Part shown: positions 25,501 to 37,630 of the stretch, one piece after another
How positions within the stretch are numbered: position 1 is the stretch's first letter
Layout: the number at the start of each line of letters is the position of its first letter
Assembly (NCBI GenBank): GCA_003342895.1
Contig: PTFA01000417.1
Coordinates: 186,001-250,000 of the forward strand
DNA: 64,000 bases
Reading direction: 5' to 3'
Source: Casuarius casuarius
Lineage: Eukaryota > Chordata > Aves > Casuariiformes > Casuariidae
Notes under the pieces: generated by a model
What the model was told of the DNA's origin: nothing
What the model saw: only the letters and a program-made list of their open reading frames with translations
Databases searched by the model: none
Position numbers and translations under genes: made by a program

Positions 25501-26887
25501 ATCTTACCCAATTTCAGCTTCTAGAAAGTTAGACATTTAGTCTAACAAGTTTAGATAGTTTTGTAGTCCATTTCCAGAGATTGATTCATTCCACCCATTT
25601 CTCTGCTCAACTGAGAAGAAAGCTTGGTGACTAGCACAAGATTTGACATCTGATTTTTAATTAGAATTACGTAAGGTGTTTCTCAGCATTAACATTTTGA
25701 TATTTTTCAGTTGACATTGTATAGTAAATTAGAAGGAAAGTAAATTTGTATCAAAAAAAGGTAAAAAATGATGCTTGTTATCTCTGTTTTCATATGGGAT
25801 TGCTGTTCTTGATATTTATATGACTATTTAATGTTATATTTTAAATAAAATACAGAGCTAACCTTCAAAATTTATGGTGTAAAACACTAGTTTGAATTTT
25901 TCTGAGCAGTACTGTCTGTTCAGGTCGGGTAGTATATTTCATCAAATTAGTCATTGTAGCATCTGCAGGTATATATGTTAAAGGAACTTAATAATAGATA
26001 ATCTGTTATCAGTTCATTAATCAAGCACTGCTAGAATTGTTTTCCACTTGGAAGTGCCACTTGTTTCTGGATCCCAATAAGAAAGGCACAGTCACTTTCA
26101 AGACAGATAACTATTTGTTAATACAGTCATAGGAAAGGTCATAACGAGTTATAAAAGCCTATGTCCCTTCTAATGCTGGTAACCCTGTGCTGACACAGCA
26201 TCTGACAAACCTCTAGTTGGGTCTACGGCACACAGTGCAGAATTCCCATCCGTGGTGAGGTTCACCAACTCTGTGTTTCCTTGCACTTTTATAGAGCCTT
26301 GTTCACAATACAGATTCATCAGTCACTGACAACAATCAATGAAATGTGGACTTACCTTTGGAGAGTTCATATCAGCCCTATCATAGACTAGACCCATAGT
26401 TCTTGGGAATAGTACATACAGTGGACAAACTTATACAACAATTCAGGCGGACGGAACAATACATCTGATATTCACATGCACATCTACTGAAGCATGCAGT
26501 ACTCACAATAGACATACATTGAGATGGCCATTCTGTAGATCACTACCTCCTCTTACAGTAGCAGTCTGGGCTGCCAACTGCAAGACTTAAACTTGCAACT
26601 CACCACCAACAACAAAAAAAAGAAGCAACTGGGACAAAATCTGAGAGAAACAAGGGAGCTAATTTAGTAAAAAATGACTGTAGGTCAAAATCCCTCAAAG
26701 ACAGTTACCTTCTTTTCCTCATCGTTCTGTGTAACTGTACAGTATCTTGGTGCTTAGGAAAGTGTTTCCATGTTTCTGTTTTTGTTTTTGTTTTCCTGAG
26801 TGAGCCTTGCTTTGGCCCCACTTTTAACTCCTTATTTAGCTCATCAGCTTCTTCAGACTCCCCCTTTCCATACTTCAGAATCCACTT
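22546..26887. other. AT-rich non-coding stretch, with possible conserved non-coding segment at 23100-23340
   Basis: No gene recognised. The 23100-23340 segment has few simple repeats and contains homeodomain-type TTAATTAA words, which gives it the look of a conserved element, but nothing in the sequence proves constraint. Elsewhere there are a T16 run near 23851-23866 and ordinary AT-rich sequence. Confidence 0.5.
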
Positions 26888-27299
26888 TGTTCTTCATGCA
26901 CCACTCTGCTTCTGCGACCTACAACTCTGATGCTTTATTGCTGTGAGAGTCACAAAGGATAATGGATAAAAGCGTAACACGACTTTTAGAATAGCATCGC
27001 TTCTTCCTCTCAGATAAAGCCAGTTCCTGAGTTTCCTCTCAGAAACAAAAAGCCAGTGCTCCAAGATGTTATAATTCGTGAGCTGGGGAGACATGCCACA
27101 CCAGTAGGGCCAGGCACCTGAGGGAACAGTTTTAATCTGCTCCACAATAAGTTCTTGAAGGAGGTTGACCAAGAAACTCCTTCAGTTAGGGTCAATATCC
27201 AGTCCCTTTTACCAAACCACTTCAGAACACACTGTGATAATGAAGTCACAAGTTGGGTGACTGGTAACAAAACTCCAAGATGCATTAATTTTCATAACA
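26888..27299 (-). mobile_element. Possible decayed solo LTR, minus strand
   Basis: On the minus strand the segment could begin TGTTATG (at 27299) and end GAAGAACA (at 26888), giving TGTT...AACA inverted ends typical of LTRs. AATAAA lies about 46 bases before the end (reverse of 26934-26939), where an LTR polyadenylation signal belongs. It is GC-richer than its flanks. Against this, I find no target-site duplication and no clear TATA box, and two overlapping open frames (about 91 codons) match nothing I recognise. The 3' end of a processed transcript is an alternative. Confidence 0.33.
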
Positions 27300-27984
27300 T
27301 CTGCTGAAAATAAAATTGTGGTTAAGAAAGATTAAACAGTTCTTATTCTTTTTCATGGGGGAGTCAAGGTTTCTGTGCTTTTCTCTGATACTGTAAACTC
27401 AGTACCTTCCTTCTTTAGTCTTCTTCTATATTCTGCTACTACCATCAGTTACTATTTTTACATCTGTAAGAGTCCTAAAGAAACAATTTCTTCCATTCAA
27501 TAAGATGCTTCATATATCTGCCAAGCATTCATGGTCAAAATTAACTTTGCATTTCCTCCTACATATTGTACTTTCCAAACTGATGGTTACAGTTTCCATT
27601 TTCAAATGATTCCTGAGGTAGGACTTACTGGTTATAACATCTATTCAAGAGGAGACCAATTTAATTTCTGTTCCCTCTTCTGCATCCAGAACAACTATCA
27701 CATTGGATATAGGCCTAATGAGATACAGGTAACATCTCTTTCCCAATTAAAGCTGTTCCATTATGTAGTCAGGCATGTAGGAGTCAAGGACCTTGAACAC
27801 TGTTGTTGAAGATTCTCACTCAGGTTATCAAAATTTTGGGCCATACCTCTACTGCTAAATAAATGTTGGCTAGGCACAACCATTTTAGGGGCTCTGGTTC
27901 CAAAGCTAGAGGGCACAAAGTTTAGGAATAACTGCTACAGGAAGTTTTGCTTGAATAGAACTGATGAAAATAGTTCAAAATAAA
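27300..27984. other. Non-coding stretch between candidate LTR and CR1
   Basis: Moderately AT-rich, with no gene recognised. A 92-codon open frame at 27531-27809 has no recognisable domain. The segment could include old repeat sequence, but I cannot assign it. Confidence 0.5.
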
Positions 27985-29815
27985 GCCTATCTGAGCATGC
28001 AGGGATGGGGTTAGGAAAGCCAAAACACATTTGTAGCTGAATCTGGTGAGGGGCATGAAGGGCAACATTAAGTGCTCCAATAGGTATATCAGCAGCAAAA
28101 GAAAGTCTACAGAAAATATAGGGCCACTGCTGAGCGGCACAAGGGACCTCATGACAAAGGACATGGAAAAGGCTGAGGAAATTGATTCCTTTCTCACTTC
28201 AGCCTTTAATGGTAAGACTGCCTTCAGGAATCTCAGGCCCCTGGGACCCATTGAAAAGTCTGGAGCAAGGAGGACTTGCTCTCAGTGGAGGAAGATCAGG
28301 TTAGGGAAAATTTAAACAAGCTAGACACGTACGAGTCAAGGGAGTTGATAAGATGCATCCACAAGTGCTGAGGAATTTGGCTGATGTCAGTGCAAGGCCA
28401 CTCTCAATAATCTTTGAAAGGTCATGGTGATTGAGAGAGGTTGCTGAAGAAAGCAAAGGTTATTCCATCTTAAGAAATGTTAAGGAGAATCCAGGGAACT
28501 ACAGGCTGATCATCCTTACCTTGATCTCTGGGAAGGTGATGGAGCGAATTGTCATGGAAACCATTTCCAAACATATGAAGGACAAGAAGATGATTGGGAG
28601 TAGTCAGCATGGATTCATGAAGGGGAAATCATGCCCAACCAACCTGATAGCCTTCTATGATGAAATGATGGGCTTGGTGGATGAGCAGAGAGCAGTGGAT
28701 ATTGTCTGTCTAGACTTCAGTAAGGCTTTTGACAGTATCTCCCGTAACATTTTCCCAGACAAACTGAGAAAGCATGAATTAGAGAAATGGACAGTGAAAT
28801 GGACTGAAAACTGGCTGAGCTGCCAGGCTCAAAGGGTTGTGATCAGCAGCAAGAAGTCTGGCTGGAGGACAGTAACTGGTGGTGTACTCCAGGGGCTGAT
28901 ATGAGGGGTGAATGCTGTTCAATATCTTCATTAATGACCTGAATGATGGGCTCTGCAGCAAGGTTGCAGATGATACAAAACCGGGAGGAGTGGCTGATAC
29001 AGCAGATTGTTTTGCTACCATTTATAGGGGCATCCACAAGCTGTAGAAATGGGCCAACAGAAACATCATGAAGTTCAACAAAAGAAAATGCAAATTCCTG
29101 CAGCTGAGGAGGAATAGTCCCATGCACCAGTACAGGCTGGGGGCTGACCAGCTGGAGAGCAGCTTTGAAGAGAAGGCCTTGGGGTCCTGGTGGACACTAA
29201 GCTGACCATGAGCCAACAGCCTTCCCTCTGCAGCAAAAAATGCCAACAGCCTTCTGGGCTGCATTAGAAAGAGCATTGCCAGCAGGTTGAGGGAAGTGAA
29301 CCTTCCTCTCTACTCATCCCTGGTGAAGCTGCATCTGGAGCTCTGGTCTGGCCTCCCCAGTACAAAGGAGACATGGATATACCTGAGCAAGTCCAGCAAA
29401 GAGCCACAGAGATAATTAAGGGACTGGAGCATCTCCTATATGAAGAGAGGCTGAGAGAGCGGAGACCCTGGAGAAGAGACTAAACTTGTGATCTTATCAG
29501 GAGATCAGATAGGATCTTACCAATGTGTAATCTGATGGGGGGAGTAAAGAATATTGACAAAGACTCTTGTTGGTATTATCCAGTGACAGGATAAGAGGCA
29601 CAGGAAACTCCATTTAAACATAAAGCTTTTTCACTGTGCAGGTGGTCAAACACCGGAAGAGATTGCCCCAGGAGGCTGTGGAGTCTCCATCTTCGGAGTT
29701 ATTCAAATCCAACTGGATACAGCCCTGAGCAACCTGTTCTTGTTGACCCTGCTCTGAGCAGGGGGTTGGATTAGATGATCTCCAGAGGTGCCCATCAGCC
29801 TCAATAGTTCTCAGA
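27985..29815 (+). mobile_element. CR1 LINE, 5'-truncated and decayed
   Basis: Translated in three shifting frames, this follows the bird CR1 ORF2 protein. The pre-RT linker comes first (SNRYISSKRKS, then DLMTKDMEKAEE). The reverse transcriptase core follows (PGNYR, VMERIVMETISKHMKDKK, QHGFMKGKSC, LDFSKAFDS, and the ADD box near 28966-28980). After that come KWANRNIMKFNKRKC, the LLGCIRKSIASR segment and the tail region ending SPSSELFKS. The endonuclease half is missing, as is usual for 5'-truncated CR1 copies. The 3' end reads into the TTGGATTAGATGATCTCCAG type of CR1 tail near 29770-29815, without a clean 8-bp repeat array. No target-site duplication was found, which is normal for CR1. Confidence 0.93.
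28046..29480 (+). pseudogene. Broken CR1 ORF2 (reverse transcriptase)
   Basis: The longest unbroken piece is 28431-28904 (157 codons, no true ATG start), covering the RT palm up to a motif like GVLQG, then a stop. The linker at 28046-28315 is in another frame, and the ADD box downstream (VADDTK, 28963-28980) is in a third. Further stops follow (for example after IHKL). The first residue of the FADD box is V instead of the usual aromatic residue. With multiple frameshifts and stops it cannot encode an active enzyme. The original role was target-primed reverse transcription of the element's RNA. Confidence 0.9.
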
Positions 29816-32800
29816 TTTCGAAAGCCAGAGATAGACAGCAACTAAGCAATGTGGAAAATCAGCTATCCAGTGCTCCCAACTGTTTTGTTTAACAGTATAC
29901 CCATATCTTCATCTCTTCTTTTGTGAATGCTTGATTCATAGATCAGTCAATATGATTGGTAACTTTTTCCTTATTGGCAAGATCAAGAAAAAAAAAAAAA
30001 ACTTTGCTATTCAGAATGAAAGTCATCACCTAGAGCTCTCAGGGAAAAATGAAGGTCCACTTTTTATATAGAAGGGACGTCCCTTGTTTATAGAATATTC
30101 TTAACTTGGCAAAAAAATTCTGGGAGTATCCTATAAAATAAAAACTCATAAGATGATGAGTGAGATGCTTTTAGTTTAGACTTAAATTAGGTTGATCCTG
30201 AATATTTCAAAGTTCTAGGTATGTTGCTTATGAAAAGGTAATGAGGTTAAGTGCATAGAGACAAGCACTAACTAGAACAATAATGTTACTACCATAAACT
30301 CGTATGCACACTGATCCACTTTTAATTACTCTATACAGTATAATGAAAGAAAGGAGCAGATTATATTTACAGATCAAGATCAGTCTTCAAGCCAAATACA
30401 TTTTCTCTCTACTTTATGCTGTTTTACTGCAAGATTCCCCAAATACTTCAAGATTAGCTGACAGCTCCTGAGATTCAATTCAGTCACATTTACATCAATA
30501 GATTTCACTGTGAAAATAATATGTTGAAACTGGCTATTGCAAAAACAAGAAATCTTATCTTCGTTCTCATATGCCTATTTTGAAGCAGCTAAGGCAGTCG
30601 GGCACTTTTAGGGATATTCTTTCATTTTGTTTTTTCAAAAAGCTTATAACAAATTTACTCTACTAATAATTCAGGTAATTTTAATAATTGTCAAACCATC
30701 TATTCTTCTTCCCCTAAGTATAAGAACATTGTTTAAAGGATCATTAAAAAAAAGAACAAACAAAAATAAAACCTGAAGTGTTACTTCTAAACTGCAGATT
30801 AGGAGTGAAACTTAAGTAATATGTTCTTTTCAGTTTCATCTTTAAATTTATGATTGCGTCCATGAATCTGTCATTGCGACCGGCAATTAATTTCATAATT
30901 ATTTACTCCAGACAAGGACTTAGAGAAAGTCAGTGCAGTGACATTAGGCAGAAAGGTTAATGTGCAATAGTAGAAGGAAATACTCAAAGCAAGGTATAGG
31001 TATTGTAACTGTCACCTGCAATAATTCCTCAGACATCCCATTAAGGATGTTAAGATAGACCTTTCTCACAAGCACTTAATGTACATGCATGACATTAAAG
31101 GAAAAAAAAATCTCAAGCCTCGATGTGGTTTAATGTATTCTAATTAAATCCTTTCAGCTCGACAAAGCTATTAAACCACATCTTACTAGTGGGAACTATG
31201 AAAACAGTTCCTTGGGACTGGTATTCTTTTAAATGCTTCCTGCAGAATGTGTTGTATTTTTATCTAAAACAGTTGATTCTCATAGGAATTGGAGACATTT
31301 TCAGGTAAAGAAAATTTTAAATAATCCATATAAAAAAAATGGGGAAATACTGTAGTGAATCATGACTTAAAATATAAGCAGAGTATTCTTACCAACAATG
31401 TAACTGAAAAAAAAAGGAAATAAAAGGTAACTGTTAGCCATTTTATACCTTCCAGTTATATCTACAGCTCATAGCTGAACATCGCAACTGAGAGGATATT
31501 GAAAGACCCATCACTTCAGATATTTTAATGTTGATCAGATAAAACATTAGACTATAGGCCAAGTAAGCCCTGTGACATCAATATGCACAGGAAATGTTTG
31601 AAAACTGGCCTTCCAAATTTGGGGAAGTGATAAAGAATATAGGACATGAGTTTTATAAATAAAATTCAAGAAAAATTTAACAATTATCGAAATACAAAAT
31701 TTGCAGCCCCCTCAGATTGTATCATTACATATGTCTATTTTTCCCAGAGAAACATTGCATTTAGCCTGTGACAGAGATGCATTAAACAGCATATTAAAGG
31801 AAATGCAACTAAGAGTCATACAGCACCTTTTTCAGTATATGAAATGACAGTCAAAAGATACTTCATCTTTGATTATATATAATTTCAGGCTATTAGGTAG
31901 GCTGTCATGTCTTTAATTTATGGTTACCTGCTTATATTTCAAATACATCAAAATCATATCTATCAACTTTTTTATTTTAATTGACAGACCTGCAAATATT
32001 TTCAGATGTTCTTCAGACATTATTAAGCAAAAAAGTTCTGCTCTTGAATTAATGATTAGCAACAGATACAATCTTGAAGGAATCAATGCATTTGTAAAAT
32101 TGTTCATTTGTAAGTGAATTACTGATGAGAATCTGTGAAATAACTGTGAACTCTCCTCTTAAATTGTCCTAAACTATGCAGCTGAATAATACTTTTACTT
32201 GACTTGACTGGACAAAAAAGGAAATAACATTAACTTTTATACACACATTTCTTAAGCTGCTGTCACTACATTATTGTTTCCAAGTGTCTTATCCAGTGGA
32301 TTGGAGGATAAAACTCAGTGAGTTTGCTGTTACAAATAATGATGGTTACTAGTATCATAAATAATTTCCTGCAAACAGTATTAAGATAAAGAAGCCAGTC
32401 CAACACACAGGAAAATAGAAATTCCTGATTAATAATGATGACCAAGAGAAAGGTCCTTTAAACATAAAGAAAGCAAAGATCAGAACATGTGGCCCAGCTC
32501 ATTTTACCTGCTGAGTTCTTTGAGCACTGGCTCTTTCTGTTTTCTCACATGTATGGGCTATTAATGTATGGCAAATTAGCCTTGATGGATGAAACTAGGA
32601 TGATGACATTGTTAGAAGTCTATTGTCTTGTCAACGTAATGAGCAGTGACAGTGTACAATAAAGGCGATACTGAAAGTTATGTTATGACATAAATTTTCC
32701 GCTTTTTGGATCTAGGCTAACTTCCTTCAGCTTCTGAATCTGTGCTGGAAAATGAAATTTACTAGAACTGTGAAACTAGTATTTTTACAGTGTATCACAG

Positions 32801-33359
32801 ATTGTCGTTGTTAGAATTGAGAATGAAATACAATAAAAATAAAATAACTCTCCCCAAACCATCATAATATGCAGTAAAATGAAAACAGATGGCTGCTTTA
32901 GAACATGCAAAAAGATATTTAAGAGGAAACAGATGTTAATGAACTTAAGTATCAATTAAAATTGTCCAGTAGTTTTAAAGGTAAGTCCCACCTACATTCT
33001 CGTGAACTTGTCAAAGCAAATTTGTTTAAGGAATAGGATTGGATGTAGTGTCTAGATTTCTTCACTCAGCAACTAGGAAATTATAAAGCATTGCCTTCAC
33101 AATATCATGGGATTTTTCTGCCAGATCACTTCAGCAGTCTGCTGATTGACTGTAGAGAGGGAATAAGGAAAACAAAGGATAAATACTCCTAGTGGCTAAA
33201 AGAAAGAGAACAGAAAAGCTAAGAGGCTGTAATAGGTATAAGACATCTTGAAGCTATAATCTGAACAGGTCTTCCTACTATTTTGGTTGGTTTAATTTGA
33301 CCAGTCTTTCGTCAGTTAATGATATAAATCAGAAAATATACTGCCACACTTATCTTAGA
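29816..33359. other. AT-rich non-coding stretch, with possible conserved non-coding segment at 30840-31205
   Basis: No gene recognised. It includes an A-run at about 29988-30001. The 30840-31205 segment stands out by low simple-repeat content, scattered CpG (GCGACCGGC near 30877) and TAATTA-like words, as in many vertebrate conserved elements; this is a guess from composition only. Confidence 0.5.
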
Positions 33360-33376
33360 TTTTTTTTTTTTTTTTT
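33360..33376. repeat. T17 homopolymer
   Basis: An uninterrupted T run. The open frame through it yields a Phe tract and is not a gene. Confidence 0.95.
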
Positions 33377-33432
33377 GATTCATGAAATATACATATTTTT
33401 GTCAACAAAGACACAACAAATACATTTACTGG

Positions 33433-33484
33433 TTGTAATCCCAGTAATTCAAAAATTCAGTTCATGGATTGTAATCCCAGTAAT
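33433..33484. repeat. Short direct duplication, period 36
   Basis: TTGTAATCCCAGTAAT occurs at 33433-33448 and again at 33469-33484, with partial similarity continuing after each copy. This suggests an imperfect 36-bp tandem duplication. Confidence 0.75.
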
Positions 33485-34393
33485 CTCAGCAATCCAAAAG
33501 ATGACTATGTTTGATGCAGAAATATATAGATAACCCAGAAGTGCAGACAAAAAAAGTTGGAGACTTTGGCTTTTGAAACAATCAATCATTTTTTTCTCAA
33601 AATGACCTCAAAGTGTAATGATGTTGAATGAAACTTAGAAAATACACATCCAGTCCAAGGTCTTGGACTAGGTCTGTTAAGACATAGGAATCAATCTGTT
33701 CAGAATCATATCCAGCAGCATTTAATTGCCCATCCTGAAGATGAGGTATCCAATTGAGCCTGGGTTGACTTTGATTGATTTCTGACAGGAATTCAGTGAC
33801 TGAGGAGTCTGGATTTGTAGCAAAAAGCTTAACTGCTCTATCTTAAAAAGCAAGAAATTGAACTCACAAATATTGTATTTTTATGTGGATTTTTTATAGG
33901 CAAAAAAATGGGTTCTTCCTTTCGTGTGCTATTCAAGGGCTGTGCACAGTCTAATAAATCTCATTCTAGGAAAAGGTGTCACTGCAACTGAAATGAATAA
34001 AATGATGTCTCAAAAAAAAGGAAAAGTTTTGGCAATAATGCACATCAGTTATATACATAAACAAATGTTTTTCTGTGTAATTTATTGCAAAAATATTAAT
34101 TAAAACATGCTGTATGGCTTTATTTTATCTTAAATTATATATTTAGCTATAGATAGGATAATAAGGTGTTTATTTCTTTCTCATAGGTGATATTACAATG
34201 TCCTTCTCAAATAATTCTTTTTTCTCCCAGAAATACTAGGCTGCTAATTCAACTCTTTACTAAGACTGCAACAATGTATAACCTTATATTGTATTTTTCG
34301 TAACTGACATTACAACTGACTGCTAACTTAATGTAAATTGTGAAAGTTAACAGGTAAATTTTGTGGATTGATAAGATTATATTAATTTAAATG

Positions 34394-34434
34394 TGATAGA
34401 ATGTAACTAAAAAATATGATAGAATGTAACTAAA
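34394..34434. repeat. 18-bp direct duplication, period 23
   Basis: TGATAGAATGTAACTAAA is present exactly at 34394-34411 and 34417-34434, separated by a 5-base A/T-rich spacer. Confidence 0.9.
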
Positions 34435-34519
34435 GGCAGGGAATATACAGCTTTTGATATAGGCAGCTCACAGAGAATATAGTCTTGGAAAAGACATCAA
34501 GTTCACCACAAAACCAGTA

Positions 34520-34633
34520 ATATACAAAATATATATAGTATATATTTGTGTGTGTGTGTATGTGTATAGACATATAAACGCATAGACATAAACACAGACA
34601 CTTTATATACAGACATAGATATAGATATAGATA
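34520..34633. repeat. TA, TG and ATAG microsatellites
   Basis: ATATATAG-type repeats run into TGTGTGTGTG (about 34547-34564). After a gap there is a run of ATAGAT units at about 34614-34633. Confidence 0.88.
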
Positions 34634-36536
34634 ACTCGTATGAATCTTTTCTGTCTTAAGCAGCAAATTATACATGAGTAGAGCTGACCTTCCCAAAATG
34701 AGATTCTGTCTTCTTCACCAGCCTGGAGACTGGTAAATATATTCATCCAAACAGGATATTCTCAGCCTATACAGATTTGTAATAGACCTTCAAGAAAGAT
34801 CAATATAACAATAAAAGATATAGACAAGTTTCCATTTTCATGAATATTGAACTCCAGCTCATATATTGCGTACAGTGGAGGAAAGTTTGACTGAAATTTC
34901 TGCTGCCATTGCAAACCTATCCTTCAAGTCCTTTTACACGCACTGACTTCAAAGAAAATCTGGAAGTATGCTTACACTGGATGGAGGTAAACCTGGATTT
35001 CCTGCAATCGGAGGACACTATTACCTCAGTTAATCCAGCCGTTAGCAAATAGAAGGAAACAATACATAGACAACCAGATTCTGAATGATTGCAAAACCTC
35101 ATTCAAACTCATTGCTACTTTTTTTCAAGTAAGATGTTTCAAGACACAATGGAAAACGTGGTCGTATCTAGTATAAAAGAGTAGATGGTTTAATGGTTTT
35201 AACAGCAGACGGTTTTAGCATTTCAGAACCTATGATGTCTTTGTTTTCATATCAACAAGTTAAAAGGTTCTCAGCTGCTCATTTGCCATCCGTATCATAA
35301 GCTTCCAGACCTCAGGTAGAGTGTATCCTGCAATATAGCTTGTGCATCCTGCAGAAATCTTCCTGCAGGCTATAGACATAGAGGGGCACCTACCACCTCC
35401 TGCGTGCAGCATAACCTGCCTGTTGGGGGGTTACACTTCCCCACCAATTCCAAATATTGCCAAGCCTTAAATGAAAGAATATTTGAATGGAGGAAAGGAG
35501 GTTGGTGGTTGGGGTTTTTCCTTTCTCTTTTTTTTCCTTGTTCTTCCACCTTCTTTCTTCCCCCCAGACAGGCTACTTGCTTGCCCTGAGAAGGTAAAAT
35601 TAATGTCTTTAGCATGAGTCACTCTCTTAGGGCAAGATTACCCAAGAACCTATTCTGATGCAATTTTGAGTACACAGAGGATTTTTTGAAATGGCATCAA
35701 TCAGCCTGCGTTTCCTTTGATGAGAAACCTTTTATAAACGTTAATCACAACAACTGCTCAATCAATGGGAGTTTGAGTATTTTCATTGTTATTTAATATT
35801 CATTTTCCATGCACAAAATAAATGAATGGGCTTTCAGGTCATCAGATGCTCATAGCCTTTTCTTTGTCGCCCTTGATTTTCTGTCATGACCCTTCTTATT
35901 TGTGCTCTACTTGGTGATTCCAAGTACATAGTTTATTTTTACTTGCTATTTTCTCAATTTAATGAATCAATGCAAGTGAGAGAATTTACCTTTTCCAGTA
36001 TGAAACATAGATTAGATTATGAAAGACAGAAGATGATTAGTGCATGATGGAGAGCAGTTGTTTGGTAGTATTCAAACTGCATATTAGGGAAGATCCAAAC
36101 TTCCTTTGTGACACAGCCATAAAAGAGAATTTTAGCCTGTCATTTGCACAACACTGCTGTCCCCATGATATTCATCTCATTATGTTGTTTGGTGAAGATT
36201 ACATCTGTAGAAAGCTCGCTGCTTACATTACCACCATTATAATGTAATCTGTCTCTCTGCAGAAACTATAGTTAAGTGTAAGGAGCAAGTCACTGCAGAT
36301 TTTCTTAGTCTTCATTAAAGATTAAGCAATCTGTACCTTTGTCCGTTTGGAATTCCAAATGACTTTGCTGGGTGAGAAAAGAAGACGCAATCTGCTACTG
36401 ACACCTGTGAAGATTTATACCGGAGCAGGATACTTAGATGCTGAAATATAGGAGCCAGGTGTTTGCACCTTGGAAAAGGATGTGGGATTATACGTAACCA
36501 TGAGCAAAATATTACTCAAAAATGCCATGCTTTCAC

Positions 36537-36552
36537 AAAAAAAAAAAAAAAA
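36537..36552. repeat. A16 homopolymer
   Basis: An uninterrupted A run followed by GGAAAAAGAAAAAG, in AT-rich surroundings. Confidence 0.93.
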
Positions 36553-37520
36553 GGAAAAAGAAAAAGAGCAAAATCGTATTGGAAACTAAAGTTACTACAA
36601 GGAGTTGTTCCATTTTACTCAGTCCCAGCAAGGCCCTGAGTTTCAGTAAGGACAGGAATCGACCTCAGATGGCTCAGAGGCGAATAATGAGCACGATCAG
36701 CAGGGCTAGAAAACACTGCTTGATCTTTCTAGTTGTTTTGTAAGTTATATTTTCAGTTGTACTTTCCAAGAATTTTCCCATATGAAAATAAGAATGCAGA
36801 TAATAGTAAATATATATATATACGTATTTAGCAGTTCAACCTTTTTTAAACAACAGTACTAAATGTCAGTGCTAAAAGAGCATTAAACTTCATTACCAGT
36901 AAAAAGAAAGCCAATAAGAAATTATTAAGACATTCTCTTTTAGCACATGCTTGGTACTGTGGTCTGATTGTAATCCTCTGACGCAATTTTATATAGTGAC
37001 TTTGAGAAAACATTGTAGAAGCACAACTGTATTGCCAAAGTTAAGGGTTGTGCCAGCATTTTTTGTTAAAAATGTCCATCTTCAGAGGTTTGCAACTTAG
37101 CAATCAAAATTGTTCTGATGAAATTTGGGATCTTACAAGGACTTACGGTATTGAAAACATATTTTCTCTAAACTAAGAAGAAAGTCAGCTTGGCTGTTTT
37201 CAAATTATAGCATAAGTCTATTTGTAATATAAGCCTGTACTCTAACTTCTATTTCTGTCTTGACCAACATATCACTTTTTTGCTTTCTCTAAATACTTCT
37301 ATTACCTGGTTCTGTTTTCTTTTAGTCCTTTTTTCTCTTTTTACTATATGTGATTGCGATTTTCATCATGAACACAGTAAATTAGACTTGCTTAATCATG
37401 TTACTGCCCTGCCCAGAAATCTCAGTAGTGATACAGGCCTTGCTGGATAGGGCACTGTGTTAACATGTGTAAAAGGCAGTCCTTGCCTTGCACTGCTTCT
37501 ATGTCCCACTTATTGTGTTT

Positions 37521-37570
37521 CCTTTTCATACAGCCATATTCCCTTCCTTTTCATACAGCCATATTCCCTT
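37521..37570. repeat. Perfect 25-bp tandem duplication
   Basis: The unit at 37521-37545 (starting CCTTTTCATACAGCC) is repeated without any mismatch at 37546-37570. Perfect identity suggests a recent event, or an assembly or sequencing artefact. Confidence 0.95.
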
Positions 37571-37580
37571 ACAGGGCTTA

Positions 37581-37630
37581 TTTGTTCGTTTGTTTGTTTG
37601 TTTTTCTTTTTTCTTTTTTTTTTCTTTTCT
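37581..37630. repeat. TTTG microsatellite and T-rich tract
   Basis: TTTGTTCG followed by several TTTG units and then T runs broken by single C residues. Confidence 0.9.

Larger units (their letters stand above)
33485..37520. other. AT-rich non-coding stretch with simple repeats
   Basis: No gene recognised. It contains a TA/TG tract and TAGA repeats near 34.5-34.63 kb, a pyrimidine-rich patch (about 35511-35565) and an A16 run at 36537-36552. Open frames are up to 88 codons and mostly low complexity. Confidence 0.6.

Noticed and set aside
27922..28251. 109-codon minus-strand open frame
   Set aside because: It is the antisense of the CR1 linker region, so a shadow of the LINE.
28779..29276. 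Several minus-strand open frames of 80-94 codons
   Set aside because: All are antisense to the CR1 reverse transcriptase region.
37521..37570. Direct repeats considered as a CRISPR-like array
   Set aside because: There are only two adjacent units with no spacer, in a vertebrate-type sequence.
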